A stretch of DNA of 34,719 nt from assembly GCA_017505405.1 (NCBI GenBank), contig JAFVPI010000008.1, positions 1 through 34,719 on the forward strand. The letters are read 5' to 3'. Shown one piece after another: positions 1-8,493 of this stretch. The notes beneath the pieces are model-generated. The model did no database searches, had not been told where the DNA came from, and saw nothing but the letters and a program-made list of their open reading frames with translations. Position numbers and translations under genes: made by a program. This stretch comes from Mogibacterium sp. (GTDB lineage: Bacteria; Bacillota; Clostridia; Peptostreptococcales; Anaerovoracaceae). Position 1 is the first letter of the stretch. Every line of letters begins with the position of its first letter.

Positions 1-27
1 GTTCTCCTCCCGATTGAAAAACGTTTT

Positions 28-44
28 CTTTGCATATTGCAAAG
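28..44. other. 17-bp perfect inverted repeat in the left intergenic edge
   Basis: CTTTGCA-TAT-TGCAAAG is a perfect 7-bp inverted repeat in an AT-rich stretch (1-144) with no gene. It has no T-tract, so it looks more like a protein-binding palindrome than a terminator. Its target gene would lie left of the window. I see nothing else in 1-144 except a short AGACC/GGTCT palindrome just after the stop codon of the next gene. Confidence 0.3.
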
Positions 45-144
45 CATACATCGTTATCATATCTGTATTAAGCTAAACTAACAAATAGATACGTTCAATA
101 CGTTTGCTAATGAAAATAATTTGATTCTATAAACTAGACCGGGT

Positions 145-1518
145 CTAATATTTTTCTCTGATGTCCCCGTACATTTCTATCAGTTCCCCCGGGTCCGCAC
201 CATGTCTGTAAAGCATGCGGAGATACCACATCAGCATTTCGGTCTTAAGAATACTGACTGTACCTTTTCCGTATCTTCTTGATGATGTCAGGATCCTCCT
301 GCGTGTCATGACCGGTCTGTATCCCAAGCTCTTCATTTTTCTGGAAAACCCATAGTCCTCCATCACAGGCAGTTCAGGGAAGGAACCTGCATCAAAGAAC
401 AGCTTTCTGTCGATAAAGATTCCCTGATCGCCGAAAGCAAGGCCTCTGAACAACGCTCTGTGGTTGGATATTATCCTGTTTGTGAACATGAATAAATTAT
501 GCGAGTCGAATTTTACTCCAAAGCATCCGTACGGTTTTCGCATCATACAGGCTCTGATCTCAGAAAGAAAATCTTCCGGTATAACACTGTCGCAATGCAG
601 AAAGAAAAGCACCTCCCCACCTGATGCAAGGGCGCCTTCGTTCATCTGTCTGCCTCTTCCCTTTTCACAGCAGATCACTCTGAATTCATCGCCTATTTGC
701 GATACAGTGCCATCAGTGCTTTCACCATCCACAAATATGATCTCTGCATCATCTTTATACGGTCTAAGCTGATCCATCATTGAGCCTATATTATGTGACT
801 CGTTGTATACAGGGATGATAATGGAAACCGTCATATTGTTTTTCAGGAAGCGTCCGGTGTCCGGTCCAATAACAGACCGGTCTGCTCTGACCCTGTCCAT
901 CAGACCTTCAATATCCTCTTTTTCGTCTATATCGCTATATTCATCAGCTATTCCGACAGAAAGACCTGAATCCATGATTGAAGCCTTTGTCTCCTCAAAA
1001 ACAGTTGACACACCATACAGCTTAACATCAAAGGCCTCATGGTGCAGGCTGCTCATTCCTATAAGGTAATAGCCTCCGTCTTCTGTCGGACCGAGCACTA
1101 TGTCATATGCATCCAGCATCTCATAAGCTGCATTCACAGTCTTCGCTTTCAGCTCAGGTATATCAGTCCCGGTAAGGATTATCCTGTCATAGCCCATTTC
1201 AAAAGCATCTGCGAAAGCATTTTCCATCTTCTGTCCAAGATCATTCCCCCTCTGAGCGATGTACTTTGCCCTGCTTCCGAAAGTCTCTCTGAGAAAAACA
1301 GGCTCGCTTCCTGTGTATGCAATAATAATGTCCGCATGCACTTTTTTAGCTTCCCCTGCCAGGTCTCTAAGAAAGCATCTGTGCAGCTCAGCGCATTTTT
1401 CCGCAGAATAAAAAGGCATGAGCCTTGTCTTTGTGGCACCTGCCACCGGCTCCCTGGTAAAAATCACATATGCATTCCTGTTATTTTTTTTATTAAAAAT
1501 ATTATGAAGATCCATCAT
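145..1518 (-). CDS. Fused two-domain transferase: TIGR04282 (DUF2064)-like plus TIGR04283-like family 2 glycosyltransferase
   Basis: The 457-residue protein has two transferase halves. Residues about 16-205 match the DUF2064/TIGR04282 nucleotidyl- or glycosyltransferase fold, with FTREPVAGATKTRL near the start and GPTEDGGYYLIGM later. Residues about 228-457 begin TVSIIIPVYNESHNIG and contain a GT-A core (IIFVDGESTDGT, FFLHCDS, FGDQGIFI) like TIGR04283 enzymes. These families are usually encoded by separate neighbouring genes, so the fusion is notable. Substrates are not known from sequence; a role in modifying the glycan or a lipid-linked sugar is inferred from the locus. The ATG overlaps the upstream glf stop codon as ATGA, so translation is probably coupled. 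It is the last gene of the locus inside the window, and only a weak palindrome follows the TAG stop. Confidence 0.8.
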   Translation of the reverse strand: MMDLHNIFNKKNNRNAYVIFTREPVAGATKTRLMPFYSAEKCAELHRCFLRDLAGEAKKVHADIIIAYTGSEPVFLRETFGSRAKYIAQRGNDLGQKMENAFADAFEMGYDRIILTGTDIPELKAKTVNAAYEMLDAYDIVLGPTEDGGYYLIGMSSLHHEAFDVKLYGVSTVFEETKASIMDSGLSVGIADEYSDIDEKEDIEGLMDRVRADRSVIGPDTGRFLKNNMTVSIIIPVYNESHNIGSMMDQLRPYKDDAEIIFVDGESTDGTVSQIGDEFRVICCEKGRGRQMNEGALASGGEVLFFLHCDSVIPEDFLSEIRACMMRKPYGCFGVKFDSHNLFMFTNRIISNHRALFRGLAFGDQGIFIDRKLFFDAGSFPELPVMEDYGFSRKMKSLGYRPVMTRRRILTSSRRYGKGTVSILKTEMLMWYLRMLYRHGADPGELIEMYGDIREKY

Positions 1519-2693
1519 TTCTCTATGAGAGTACGGGAGTCTGCCAGAGCTGAAGCTACAACATCATCCATATCCAGATATCTGAATGTTCCCAGCCTGC
1601 CTCCGAAGTGCACTTTCGGATCAGCATCTGCAAGGTCCCTGTATTTTTTATACAGTCTGAGGTTGTTTTCATCACAGACGGGATACATCGGCTCATTGAT
1701 GCCGTTGCAGCTTTCCGGGTACTCTTTTGTGATTATCGTTAACTTATCCTGCTTTCCTGCATTTTCCGGATCAAAGTGCCTGTGTTCTGTCACTCTGGTA
1801 TATGGAACACTGATATCCGTATAATTCACAACAGCCCTGTCCTGATAATCACCCGATCCGGCTAATCTCGTCTCCTCAAACCGGACGCTTCTGTACTCAA
1901 GTCTTCCGAAGCAATACGAATAGTATCTGTCGATTGGTCCTGTATAGATCAGCCTGCCTGAAATATCATCCTCTTTTCCGCAGCGTCCTGCAGCATCGTA
2001 ATCACAGCCTGTTATTACTTTTATACCTTTCAGCATTTCTTCGATCATGTAAGTGTATCCCTCTGCAGGTATCCCCTGATACCTGTCCTCGAAATAATTG
2101 GTGCTGTGATCGAAGCTGATACGTATGCGTTTTATTATCGATGCGGGAAGGTCCCTGCATTCACGTCCCCACTGCTTCTCGCTGTATCCTTTGATCAGTG
2201 TTTCATATATACCGGTCCCGACCATGCTGATCGCCTGTTCCTCCAGGTTTTCCGGCTCCTTCCCCTTAAGAGCCTCTTCAGCCTGTGACCGGATAAGCTG
2301 CTCAGCTTCAGCAGGATCAGTGATGCCGTAAAGCTGTGTGAAGGTATCAAGGTTGAAAGGAAGCGTATAGCGTCTGCCTCCCGAGACTGCTGCCGGACTG
2401 TTTATGAATTCTCTGAATCGGGCAAATCTGTTTACGTACCTCCATACCTCTTCATTGTCTGTATGGAAAATGTGCGGACCGTATTTATGTACTGTTATCC
2501 CGTTTATTTCCTCAGTAAAACAGTTGCCGGCTATATGGTCGCGCTTCTCCAGCACAAGCACTTTTCTGCCGCAGTCTGTAAGTTCTCTTGCCATGACTGC
2601 ACCGTATAATCCTGCTCCGATAACAACAAAGTCGTATTTTTCAGAATCGATATTACTCAGATTTCTTATCACCATTGATATAGTCCAGGGCAT
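1515..2693 (-). CDS. glf: UDP-galactopyranose mutase
   Basis: Flavoenzyme that converts UDP-galactopyranose to UDP-galactofuranose, the donor for galactofuranose residues. The N-terminus has a Rossmann FAD-binding motif (VVIGAGLYGAVMA), followed by family-typical EKRDHIAGNC and YGPHIFHTDNEEVW; further conserved blocks are GYSEKQWG and FHFGGRLGTFRYLDMD-like text near the C-terminus (VHFGGRLGTFRYLDMD). At 392 residues the length is normal. The start is uncertain: two ATG codons (2693 and 2675) both overlap the upstream gene and neither has a good Shine-Dalgarno, while homologues usually begin close to the YDFVVIGAG segment at residue 20. The neighbouring Gtf3-like and GlfT-like genes fit use of its product. 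Confidence 0.95.
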   Translation of the reverse strand: MPWTISMVIRNLSNIDSEKYDFVVIGAGLYGAVMARELTDCGRKVLVLEKRDHIAGNCFTEEINGITVHKYGPHIFHTDNEEVWRYVNRFARFREFINSPAAVSGGRRYTLPFNLDTFTQLYGITDPAEAEQLIRSQAEEALKGKEPENLEEQAISMVGTGIYETLIKGYSEKQWGRECRDLPASIIKRIRISFDHSTNYFEDRYQGIPAEGYTYMIEEMLKGIKVITGCDYDAAGRCGKEDDISGRLIYTGPIDRYYSYCFGRLEYRSVRFEETRLAGSGDYQDRAVVNYTDISVPYTRVTEHRHFDPENAGKQDKLTIITKEYPESCNGINEPMYPVCDENNLRLYKKYRDLADADPKVHFGGRLGTFRYLDMDDVVASALADSRTLIEK

Positions 2694-3753
2694 TTGTCAC
2701 TGCCTGCTTTATATGTATGCCTTCGCGCATGTCCCGCCCTACGCGGCAGGCGTTGAGTCTCATCTCCTCATATTCATCGTCAGACAGGGAGGATATCAGT
2801 TCAGGGACACAATACAGATCATCCACGATAAGACCGCATTTCTCCCGGCATACAAAATCAGCCATCGCTGCGCCGCTCCAGACTATTACAGGGAATCCTG
2901 AAGCGATGTACAGAGCGATCTTGTGAGGATTGTTGAAAGTCAGATAGTTTCCGTATGCTCCGCTGCATCCCGTGCATGAGTCTCCCTCCCACACAAGTCC
3001 GAAAGAGCCTTCCATGATATCCATGAGAGTCATCGGATCATACACTCCCATGTATCTCACGTTTTCATTTACAGGTCCTGTATAATCCGATCCGTAAAGA
3101 TTGCAGCGGAATCCTTCAGGCAGATCATATTCGAAGGTGGATTTTTCTTTTGTCAGATGGCCGGCATATATCACCGGCTTGTCCTTTCCAATGCGCTCGC
3201 ATGGTTCACTGCTGAGAGGATCATCACGGAGATAGTCCATTACCCCAACGGAGAACATCCTGTCAGTGTCAAAGCCTGCCCCGCCCAGCTTTCTCTTCAT
3301 GACATCGTTATGCACGACTATCGCGTCAGAGTTTCTGAACAGTATTGCTTCAGTGCGTTTTGATGTCATTCGCTTTGCCCGGGCGAACCTTCTGTAATCC
3401 ATCACAAAAAAAGTCTCGAGTTCAAAAGTCAGAGTGATTATTTTTACACCTTTATCATGGATCCTTTTGACCAGTCCCGCATAAGCTAGAAATTTTTCGC
3501 TGTTAGGACTGTGTATTATCAGAGTGTCCCCCGCTTTAAGTTGCCTGAGAGCTTTCTTCCACGCCCTTGTAAGTTCGTATTCAAAGGCAAGCCTTTCCCG
3601 GATAGACATGAACCTGCTCTTTCTGAACGAAGGCACGGATATCCGCGTAAAGCCCATTCTTCGAAGCACCTCAAAATAGTCGTCTCTCCCCTTGCTGAGA
3701 GCGTTCATGAGAGAATCATGGTTGTAGTGAAGTGTTTCAGTATAGTAAATCAT
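2653..3753 (-). CDS. Glycosyltransferase, Gtf3 / beta-1,6-galactofuranosyltransferase-like
   Basis: A 366-residue GT-B type enzyme. The C-terminal half carries blocks typical of Gtf3-like and WbbI-type galactofuranosyltransferases: a glycine/cysteine-rich FGLVWEGDSCTGCSG segment, YGNYLTFNNPHKIALYIASG, then FPVIVWSGAAMADFV. An earlier NEKYMGVYDP-like turn is present as VRYMGVYDPMTLMD. The product probably transfers a sugar, plausibly galactofuranose because glf follows immediately, to a lipid-linked acceptor at the inner membrane face. The ATG is 2 nt downstream of the wzx stop, behind an AAGGAA ribosome binding site. The 3' end overlaps glf by about 41 nt if the longest glf start is used. The precise donor and linkage are inference. 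Confidence 0.8.
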   Translation of the reverse strand: MIYYTETLHYNHDSLMNALSKGRDDYFEVLRRMGFTRISVPSFRKSRFMSIRERLAFEYELTRAWKKALRQLKAGDTLIIHSPNSEKFLAYAGLVKRIHDKGVKIITLTFELETFFVMDYRRFARAKRMTSKRTEAILFRNSDAIVVHNDVMKRKLGGAGFDTDRMFSVGVMDYLRDDPLSSEPCERIGKDKPVIYAGHLTKEKSTFEYDLPEGFRCNLYGSDYTGPVNENVRYMGVYDPMTLMDIMEGSFGLVWEGDSCTGCSGAYGNYLTFNNPHKIALYIASGFPVIVWSGAAMADFVCREKCGLIVDDLYCVPELISSLSDDEYEEMRLNACRVGRDMREGIHIKQAVTNALDYINGDKKSE

Positions 3754-3755
3754 GG

Positions 3756-5153
3756 TTATTCCTTATTGACCCTAATCTGCGTCAAGGCTCCTATCATTCC
3801 AGAAACTGTGCTCCGGTTTAGTATCAGCAGCAGCAGCGGACAGACCATTGCCGGCAGAGGGTTCTCAAGTCTAATTACAGTATATGCTTCTGCCAGAAGA
3901 ATAATGAGATCGATATGGATCATCAGGTATTCAGGCTTAAAATCAAGCAGTCTGCCGGTGTGAATGGTCATTATCAGCCACATACTGTAAAAGGCCATCA
4001 GTTCTGCAGCTGCCGTGCCATGCATACCCAGCCTGGGGGTCATAAAAACGCCTGCGGCGAGCGAAACTGCCGCTCCGGCAAATGAAGTCCACAGCACGCC
4101 GCGGGTCTTTTCACAGACATAATAATTAGCACATACGAATCCGCTTAAGGCAAAGAATGCCGCAGCTATCAGGAGCAGCGGAGCATATCTCCATGCATCA
4201 TCGTATGAATCATCCAGCAGGAGCATCAGCGGTCTTGCAAACAGTATGATCACCGATGCGCCGAAAAAAAACATCGTGCTGTATGATCTGATCGCTGCTT
4301 TATAAAAAGGCTCATAACCGCCGATACTGTGTTGTCTTATTGCTGAAAGCTGCCAGGCCTGATGGAATACGACCGATATGCCGGTTACTACAGCTGACAG
4401 CCTGAATGCTATGGCATAAATACCAGCAGATGAAGCCCCCAGGAACCACATCACAATGTAACGTCCCGAAGAGTCCATTATCCACCACAGTATCGTTGCC
4501 GGCATGAAAGGCAGTGAAAACTTCAGAATGGATCTTATCAGCTCCGCACTGAATGCCTTTGGTTCTATCAGTCTGGAAAGTTTAAGGCTGAAAAACAGAA
4601 ACAGTATCCTTGCAGCAGATGCAGCAGCTATCGACCACAGATACCCTGCGATCCCCACCTTAAGAACGGCAAGCATGATCACATTAAAAGATATCAGCGT
4701 GGCTGCACTCACTATTTCAGATATGGCAAAAGCGGTGTTTTTACCAAGACCTTTTGCTTCAGCCATCATCAGCTTCTCCACCGCTCCTGCAACGGTCATG
4801 ATATACATGATCCCCAGATAGCCGCGCATAAGAGGCATGAATGCAAGCGGGATAAACAAAAGCACTCCTGCCAGCGAGGCTGTAAGCAATACTGCAAAGC
4901 AGTTTGTTACTATGCTCTCGGGCGAATGCTCATCCTTCATTGTGAATCTGATCGCTGCCTCGCTGACACCCAGAAGAAATACCGGATAAAGCAGGTTGAC
5001 TGTGATAGTGACAGTCTCACCTGTTCCGAATTCCGAAGTAGTCAGATAGTAAGTGTATAAAGGCACCAGCAGTATCTTCAGAAGTTTGCTTATTATGTTG
5101 GCACCGGCAAACAGAATGGTTGTTCCGGTGAGTTTTCTGTATTCCTTGTCCAT
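3756..5153 (-). CDS. Wzx-type polysaccharide flippase (MOP/PST superfamily)
   Basis: Polytopic membrane protein of 465 residues with roughly 12-14 hydrophobic segments. It opens with a family-typical pattern (TTILFAGANIISKLLKILLV, then PLYTYYLTTSEFGT), as in oligosaccharide repeat-unit translocases. The predicted role is to flip the undecaprenyl-linked repeat unit across the membrane so that the Wzy-type polymerase encoded upstream can use it. It sits between two glycosyltransferase genes, with only a few bases on each side, consistent with one transcript. No clear Shine-Dalgarno precedes the ATG, so translation may be coupled to the upstream GT2 gene. The transported glycan cannot be read from sequence. 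Confidence 0.88.
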   Translation of the reverse strand: MDKEYRKLTGTTILFAGANIISKLLKILLVPLYTYYLTTSEFGTGETVTITVNLLYPVFLLGVSEAAIRFTMKDEHSPESIVTNCFAVLLTASLAGVLLFIPLAFMPLMRGYLGIMYIMTVAGAVEKLMMAEAKGLGKNTAFAISEIVSAATLISFNVIMLAVLKVGIAGYLWSIAAASAARILFLFFSLKLSRLIEPKAFSAELIRSILKFSLPFMPATILWWIMDSSGRYIVMWFLGASSAGIYAIAFRLSAVVTGISVVFHQAWQLSAIRQHSIGGYEPFYKAAIRSYSTMFFFGASVIILFARPLMLLLDDSYDDAWRYAPLLLIAAAFFALSGFVCANYYVCEKTRGVLWTSFAGAAVSLAAGVFMTPRLGMHGTAAAELMAFYSMWLIMTIHTGRLLDFKPEYLMIHIDLIILLAEAYTVIRLENPLPAMVCPLLLLILNRSTVSGMIGALTQIRVNKE

Positions 5154-5156
5154 ATG

Positions 5157-6053
5157 CTACGGCAGTCTGTCGGGTTCGGGATAAAAGCTCAGCCCTTCAA
5201 ACGTGCCTGTCAGCAATATCCCGATACGCTTCATTTTCTCTTTTCTTTCAAGACTGCTGCGCATTATGCGCAGTATATGAGCAGGCAGCCTTATCGATTC
5301 ATATGCTGCCCCTTTTATGCCCTCCCGTCTGTACAGGAACACATCATTGCGGTAAAGATATCTGAACCTGTGAAGCCTGTCAGGAGCTGCAGTGGATATA
5401 TCCGCCTTGGATTTATCTTTTATAAAGTGCGTGACCTCGCTTGAAGTGATCATCATGCACGGATATTTAAGTGAGATCCGCCTGGTATACTCCCAGTCAT
5501 CCGTCCAGATAAAGAACTGCCTGTATGGGAGCCCAACATCTCTTATGACATCCATTGGTATCAGCAAAGATGCAAAAGAAGCCATTACAACAGGAATAAC
5601 AGCGGGACTCATGTCTTTAACGTTTCTGGTGAGCGTCCTTCGCTGAAGGTTCATGCGGCAGATGCTCCCGTCTTTCCACAGGACCTTGCTCGAAAGGAAT
5701 CCGAAGCTGCCCATATACTCAGAAGCATACTTCAGGAGCTCAGATAACGCCGTTTCTGACGGCACACAGTCGTCGTCCATGAGCCATACAAGATCATATC
5801 CAAGCTCTGCCGCTTTCCGTATACCGAAGGTGAAGCCTCCTGCACATCCGGTATTCAGCCCGGTGCTGAAATAATGGATAGTATCGCAGGCATATCTGGC
5901 ATCTGCTCCCGCAAACAGGTCTGCAGTCCCGTCTGAGCTGCCGTTGTCCACTACAATAATGTCCGTCTGCGCCTTCTGTGACAGTACGGCATCCAGACAG
6001 ATGGTCAGCATTTCTTTTCTGTTATAAGTTAGAATTAAAGCAACGGTCTTCAT
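5157..6053 (-). CDS. Family 2 glycosyltransferase, GlfT-like galactofuranosyltransferase candidate
   Basis: GT-A enzyme of 298 residues. The start (VALILTYNRKEML, then IIVVDNGSSDGT) is the standard GT2 nucleotide-binding region. A metal-binding DDD is at residues 93-95 (WLMDDDCVP). A WTDDWEY motif at 183-189 and a following His in SSEVTHF resemble the acidic base and histidine positions of GlfT2-type galactofuranosyltransferases. It also resembles rhamnosyltransferase-annotated GT2 proteins, so the sugar is not certain. The presence of glf in the same operon makes galactofuranose transfer the favoured reading. It starts at ATG 6053, 14 nt after the DUF4422 gene ends, and is followed after 3 nt by wzx. 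Confidence 0.85.
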   Translation of the reverse strand: MKTVALILTYNRKEMLTICLDAVLSQKAQTDIIVVDNGSSDGTADLFAGADARYACDTIHYFSTGLNTGCAGGFTFGIRKAAELGYDLVWLMDDDCVPSETALSELLKYASEYMGSFGFLSSKVLWKDGSICRMNLQRRTLTRNVKDMSPAVIPVVMASFASLLIPMDVIRDVGLPYRQFFIWTDDWEYTRRISLKYPCMMITSSEVTHFIKDKSKADISTAAPDRLHRFRYLYRNDVFLYRREGIKGAAYESIRLPAHILRIMRSSLERKEKMKRIGILLTGTFEGLSFYPEPDRLP

Positions 6054-6067
6054 ATTTCAATGCATTG

Positions 6068-6841
6068 TCAGCGTCTGAGCGATCTCTTTATACAGGCTTT
6101 TAATTTGCGGGCGCACAGGGCGGCTGCCTTTTTTATCAGATGTTCCCTTCCGATGAAAATATAATCGAGGTCCGTGGTCCGCAGTTTCTTTTCATCGATC
6201 CAGACATCCAGAAGTCTTTCTGCTATGTATCCGTATACTCTTTGATTCTTTTCCGGCTCTGATGATATATCGCGCCTTTTTTCCAGCTCAAAAAGCAAAT
6301 CAAAAAGCCAGGTGCAGTATTCATCCGCAAGCGGTCCTTTAATTACAAACATATTGAACCGGTGGCCGCTCGACATAGACATGCGATTGTCGAAAGCCTC
6401 CAGATACTCAGGGCATTTCTCAGCTATGATCTGTCTTGTAATATCAAGGTCGGTCGCATCATGCGCGTTCGCATACTGCGAATAGTTTGACTCCAGCAGA
6501 TAATCGCGCTGCCTTGGAAGAAGCACATCATAATACTTTATAAGATGTTCCGCTTCCTCTTCTTTTAGAAATGACTTCCTGTTGACAGGCGACGCGAAAA
6601 ACCGCCTGTAGTGACAGATCCCCATAACATCAGCATCCAGGTTTTTCCAGGCCCAGTACAGAGCTGTCAGCTCACAGTATTCCCTGTTTTTGTACGAAAT
6701 GTTATCGCCGCTGTCATCGCGCATATAATCTGCAGGTATGACTGTATTTACCAGCGCTGATCCCGCCATCACAGGCAGGCATCCGGTATCTGAAGGTATT
6801 CTGTTTTCGTTATGTGACACAGAAATGATTATCGTCTTCAA
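6068..6841 (-). CDS. DUF4422 family glycosyltransferase
   Basis: The 257-residue protein matches DUF4422, a family found in capsule and exopolysaccharide loci and described as glycosyltransferases. Visible hallmarks are DNISYKNREYCELTALYWAW, followed by DVMGICHYRRFF, and later a HDATDLDI segment and GHRFNMFVI. The start codon is probably TTG at 6841, preceded by a GAAGGTGA ribosome binding site about 8 nt upstream; no better ATG lies nearby and homologues begin at this point. It lies 7 nt after the phosphoglycosyl transferase gene. The donor sugar is unknown. Confidence 0.85.
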   Translation of the reverse strand: MKTIIISVSHNENRIPSDTGCLPVMAGSALVNTVIPADYMRDDSGDNISYKNREYCELTALYWAWKNLDADVMGICHYRRFFASPVNRKSFLKEEEAEHLIKYYDVLLPRQRDYLLESNYSQYANAHDATDLDITRQIIAEKCPEYLEAFDNRMSMSSGHRFNMFVIKGPLADEYCTWLFDLLFELEKRRDISSEPEKNQRVYGYIAERLLDVWIDEKKLRTTDLDYIFIGREHLIKKAAALCARKLKACIKRSLRR

Positions 6842-6848
6842 AAGCGCG

Positions 6849-7514
6849 TCACCTTCTTTTTATCAGAGAATCGAGAACTGCAGCAGGAGTGAACATCAAT
6901 ATGATCGCATCCAGTATTACAGAAGCATGATCAGCGTAAAACAATTCCATCCTGATCCTTTCGCCGTTCTGATATGTTGCCCGTTTTTTCCCAAACACCT
7001 GCCAGTAGCCTGTCAAACCAGGTCTTGCAGACAGCAGTCTCGTTCTTTCCTCATCCGAGTATAGCTCAAGTTCTTCTTCCGTGACAGGTCTTGGTCCGAC
7101 AAGGCTCATATCTCCCTTCAGTATGTTTATGAGCTGCGGTATTTCATCAAAGTAAGAACGCCTGAGGAAGCGGCCTGATTTTGTAACTCTTGGATCATCC
7201 TTAAGTTTGTACTCCCTGTAGAATGCTTCAAGCTGGTCATCATTGAGAGATGCTTCCAGGTTTTCAGCTCCACTGTGCATGCTTCTGAATTTATAAACTC
7301 GTATCTTCTTTCCGTTTTCTCCTATTCTGTCATGGACAAAAATAACACTTCCCGGAGTCTCTGCTTTTATCGCAGCAGCAGCTGTAAGGACCGCAGGAGC
7401 TGAAACAGCCATCAGTAATACAGAGCCTGCCATGTCGAAGGCTCTCTTTACCGCCCGGTAGTTCCGTAAGCGTTTATTTTTAACATCCGGTTCTTTTCTG
7501 CTCCTGCTAAACAT
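6849..7514 (-). CDS. Sugar phosphate transferase (undecaprenyl-phosphate phosphoglycosyl transferase, initiating enzyme)
   Basis: Small bacterial sugar transferase of the PglC/WbaP-domain family, 221 residues, monotopic with one N-terminal hydrophobic segment (about residues 27-50). Conserved blocks are KRAFDMAGS, VIFVHDRIGENGKKIRVYKF, RSMHSGAE, LKDDPRVTKSGRFLRR, the catalytic Asp-Glu pair in SYFDEIPQLINILKGDMSLV, and GPRPVTEEE, ending with ARPGLTGYWQV. It should transfer a sugar-1-phosphate from a UDP-sugar to undecaprenyl phosphate, the first membrane step of repeat-unit assembly. It lacks the long N-terminal membrane region of WbaP. It is the first gene of the compact block 7514-145, about 36 nt after the hairpin that ends the previous gene. 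No strong Shine-Dalgarno is visible. Confidence 0.9.
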   Translation of the reverse strand: MFSRSRKEPDVKNKRLRNYRAVKRAFDMAGSVLLMAVSAPAVLTAAAAIKAETPGSVIFVHDRIGENGKKIRVYKFRSMHSGAENLEASLNDDQLEAFYREYKLKDDPRVTKSGRFLRRSYFDEIPQLINILKGDMSLVGPRPVTEEELELYSDEERTRLLSARPGLTGYWQVFGKKRATYQNGERIRMELFYADHASVILDAIILMFTPAAVLDSLIKRR

Positions 7515-7550
7515 TTTTATTTATGTGTCCAAAAAGGTGCTCATATAACA

Positions 7551-7579
7551 AAACGGGCAGCGGATATTGTTGCCCGTTT
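7551..7579 (-). terminator. Hairpin terminator after the Ig-like protein gene
   Basis: A perfect 9-bp stem, AAACGGGCA / TGCCCGTTT, encloses an 11-nt loop. On the minus strand the stem ends in GTTTTG, a short T-tract. It lies 32 nt past the stop of the 7611-8411 gene. Because the T-tract is weak, some read-through into the glycosyltransferase block is possible. Confidence 0.65.
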
Positions 7580-7610
7580 CATCTTTTGGTTAAGCTACAG
7601 ATGTTTTTGA

Positions 7611-8411
7611 TTAATTGACTGTAACAGTGATCTGTACATATTTGGTTCCCGGTTCAAAGCCAGCATCGCCGGCAGCAGTTACCTCAAGCTCAAATGTATG
7701 AGTTCCCTGAGCAAGACCCGTTGATATGACTATTTTATCTCCTTCAACGCTGATGCCTTCATCTCCGGAAGTTTTCACGTACGTTACAGCGCCCTTCGCA
7801 TCCTGTACGGTCACCGCGTCGCTTACCGGAATCGTCTTTGCAGCGCTTTCAAGTTCAGCACCTGTAACAGTAATTTCCTTTGCAGTTACTATCATAGGGT
7901 TTGCTGGTTTTACTACCTTGACCGTTACTATTGTTGTAACAGTCTTCTTCTTAAATTTAGAATTGCCTGCAGCTGTTGCGCTGACCTTGACATTGTATGT
8001 GCCTGCCTTAAGACCCTTCTTGGCTGTTATATTGCCGTTCTTTTTGTTTACAGTGATCTTTTTGTTACCGCTCTTTTTCTTGTATGTCACTTTGCCCTTG
8101 GCATCAGCAACTACAATAGCGTACTTTCTTTTTATAGTCTGTGCTTTTTTCTTTACCTTTACAGCAGAGACCTCCACAGTATTTCCGGATATCGTTATCG
8201 TGTTTTCCTGCTTTACTACTTTTTTCTTCTTTTTAGACTTTTTCGAAGGTGCAGGTGCAGGCGGAGTGTAGCCTCCGTCAGAGCCTAATACATAGCTTGC
8301 AACACCCGGAGTCCCAAGCATCTCACATACCTCAAATGTACCTGCGACAAATACAAAAGCAAGTACAAGAGGAAGCAGGCTGCCTAATATTCTTTTGACA
8401 ATCTTCTTCAT
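7611..8411 (-). CDS. Secreted or membrane-anchored protein with two Ig-like repeats of opposite charge
   Basis: 266 residues with no named family that I recognise. An N-terminal KKIVKR followed by one hydrophobic segment (about residues 8-27) acts as signal peptide or anchor. A proline/lysine linker (PPAPAPSKKSKKKKKVVK) comes next, then two related beta-rich domains of about 95 residues. Both share the order xVTYxKxSG, G-I-x-A/V, GLxxGTxxxxVxxTAAGxxxF, then a TTIVTV-type end. The first domain is extremely lysine-rich; the second is acidic. The gene sits between the polymerase and the initiating transferase, so a role at the cell surface with the polysaccharide is inferred, perhaps by binding an anionic polymer. 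An AAAGGAG site lies 8 nt before the ATG. No LPXTG motif or C-terminal anchor is present. Confidence 0.7.
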   Translation of the reverse strand: MKKIVKRILGSLLPLVLAFVFVAGTFEVCEMLGTPGVASYVLGSDGGYTPPAPAPSKKSKKKKKVVKQENTITISGNTVEVSAVKVKKKAQTIKRKYAIVVADAKGKVTYKKKSGNKKITVNKKNGNITAKKGLKAGTYNVKVSATAAGNSKFKKKTVTTIVTVKVVKPANPMIVTAKEITVTGAELESAAKTIPVSDAVTVQDAKGAVTYVKTSGDEGISVEGDKIVISTGLAQGTHTFELEVTAAGDAGFEPGTKYVQITVTVN

Positions 8412-8493
8412 AAGCCGTCTCCTTTTCTATAATACCCTAATGTATATTCTACACTTCTTTATCTATAAGTGACAGTAAAAACAGCACCATAAA

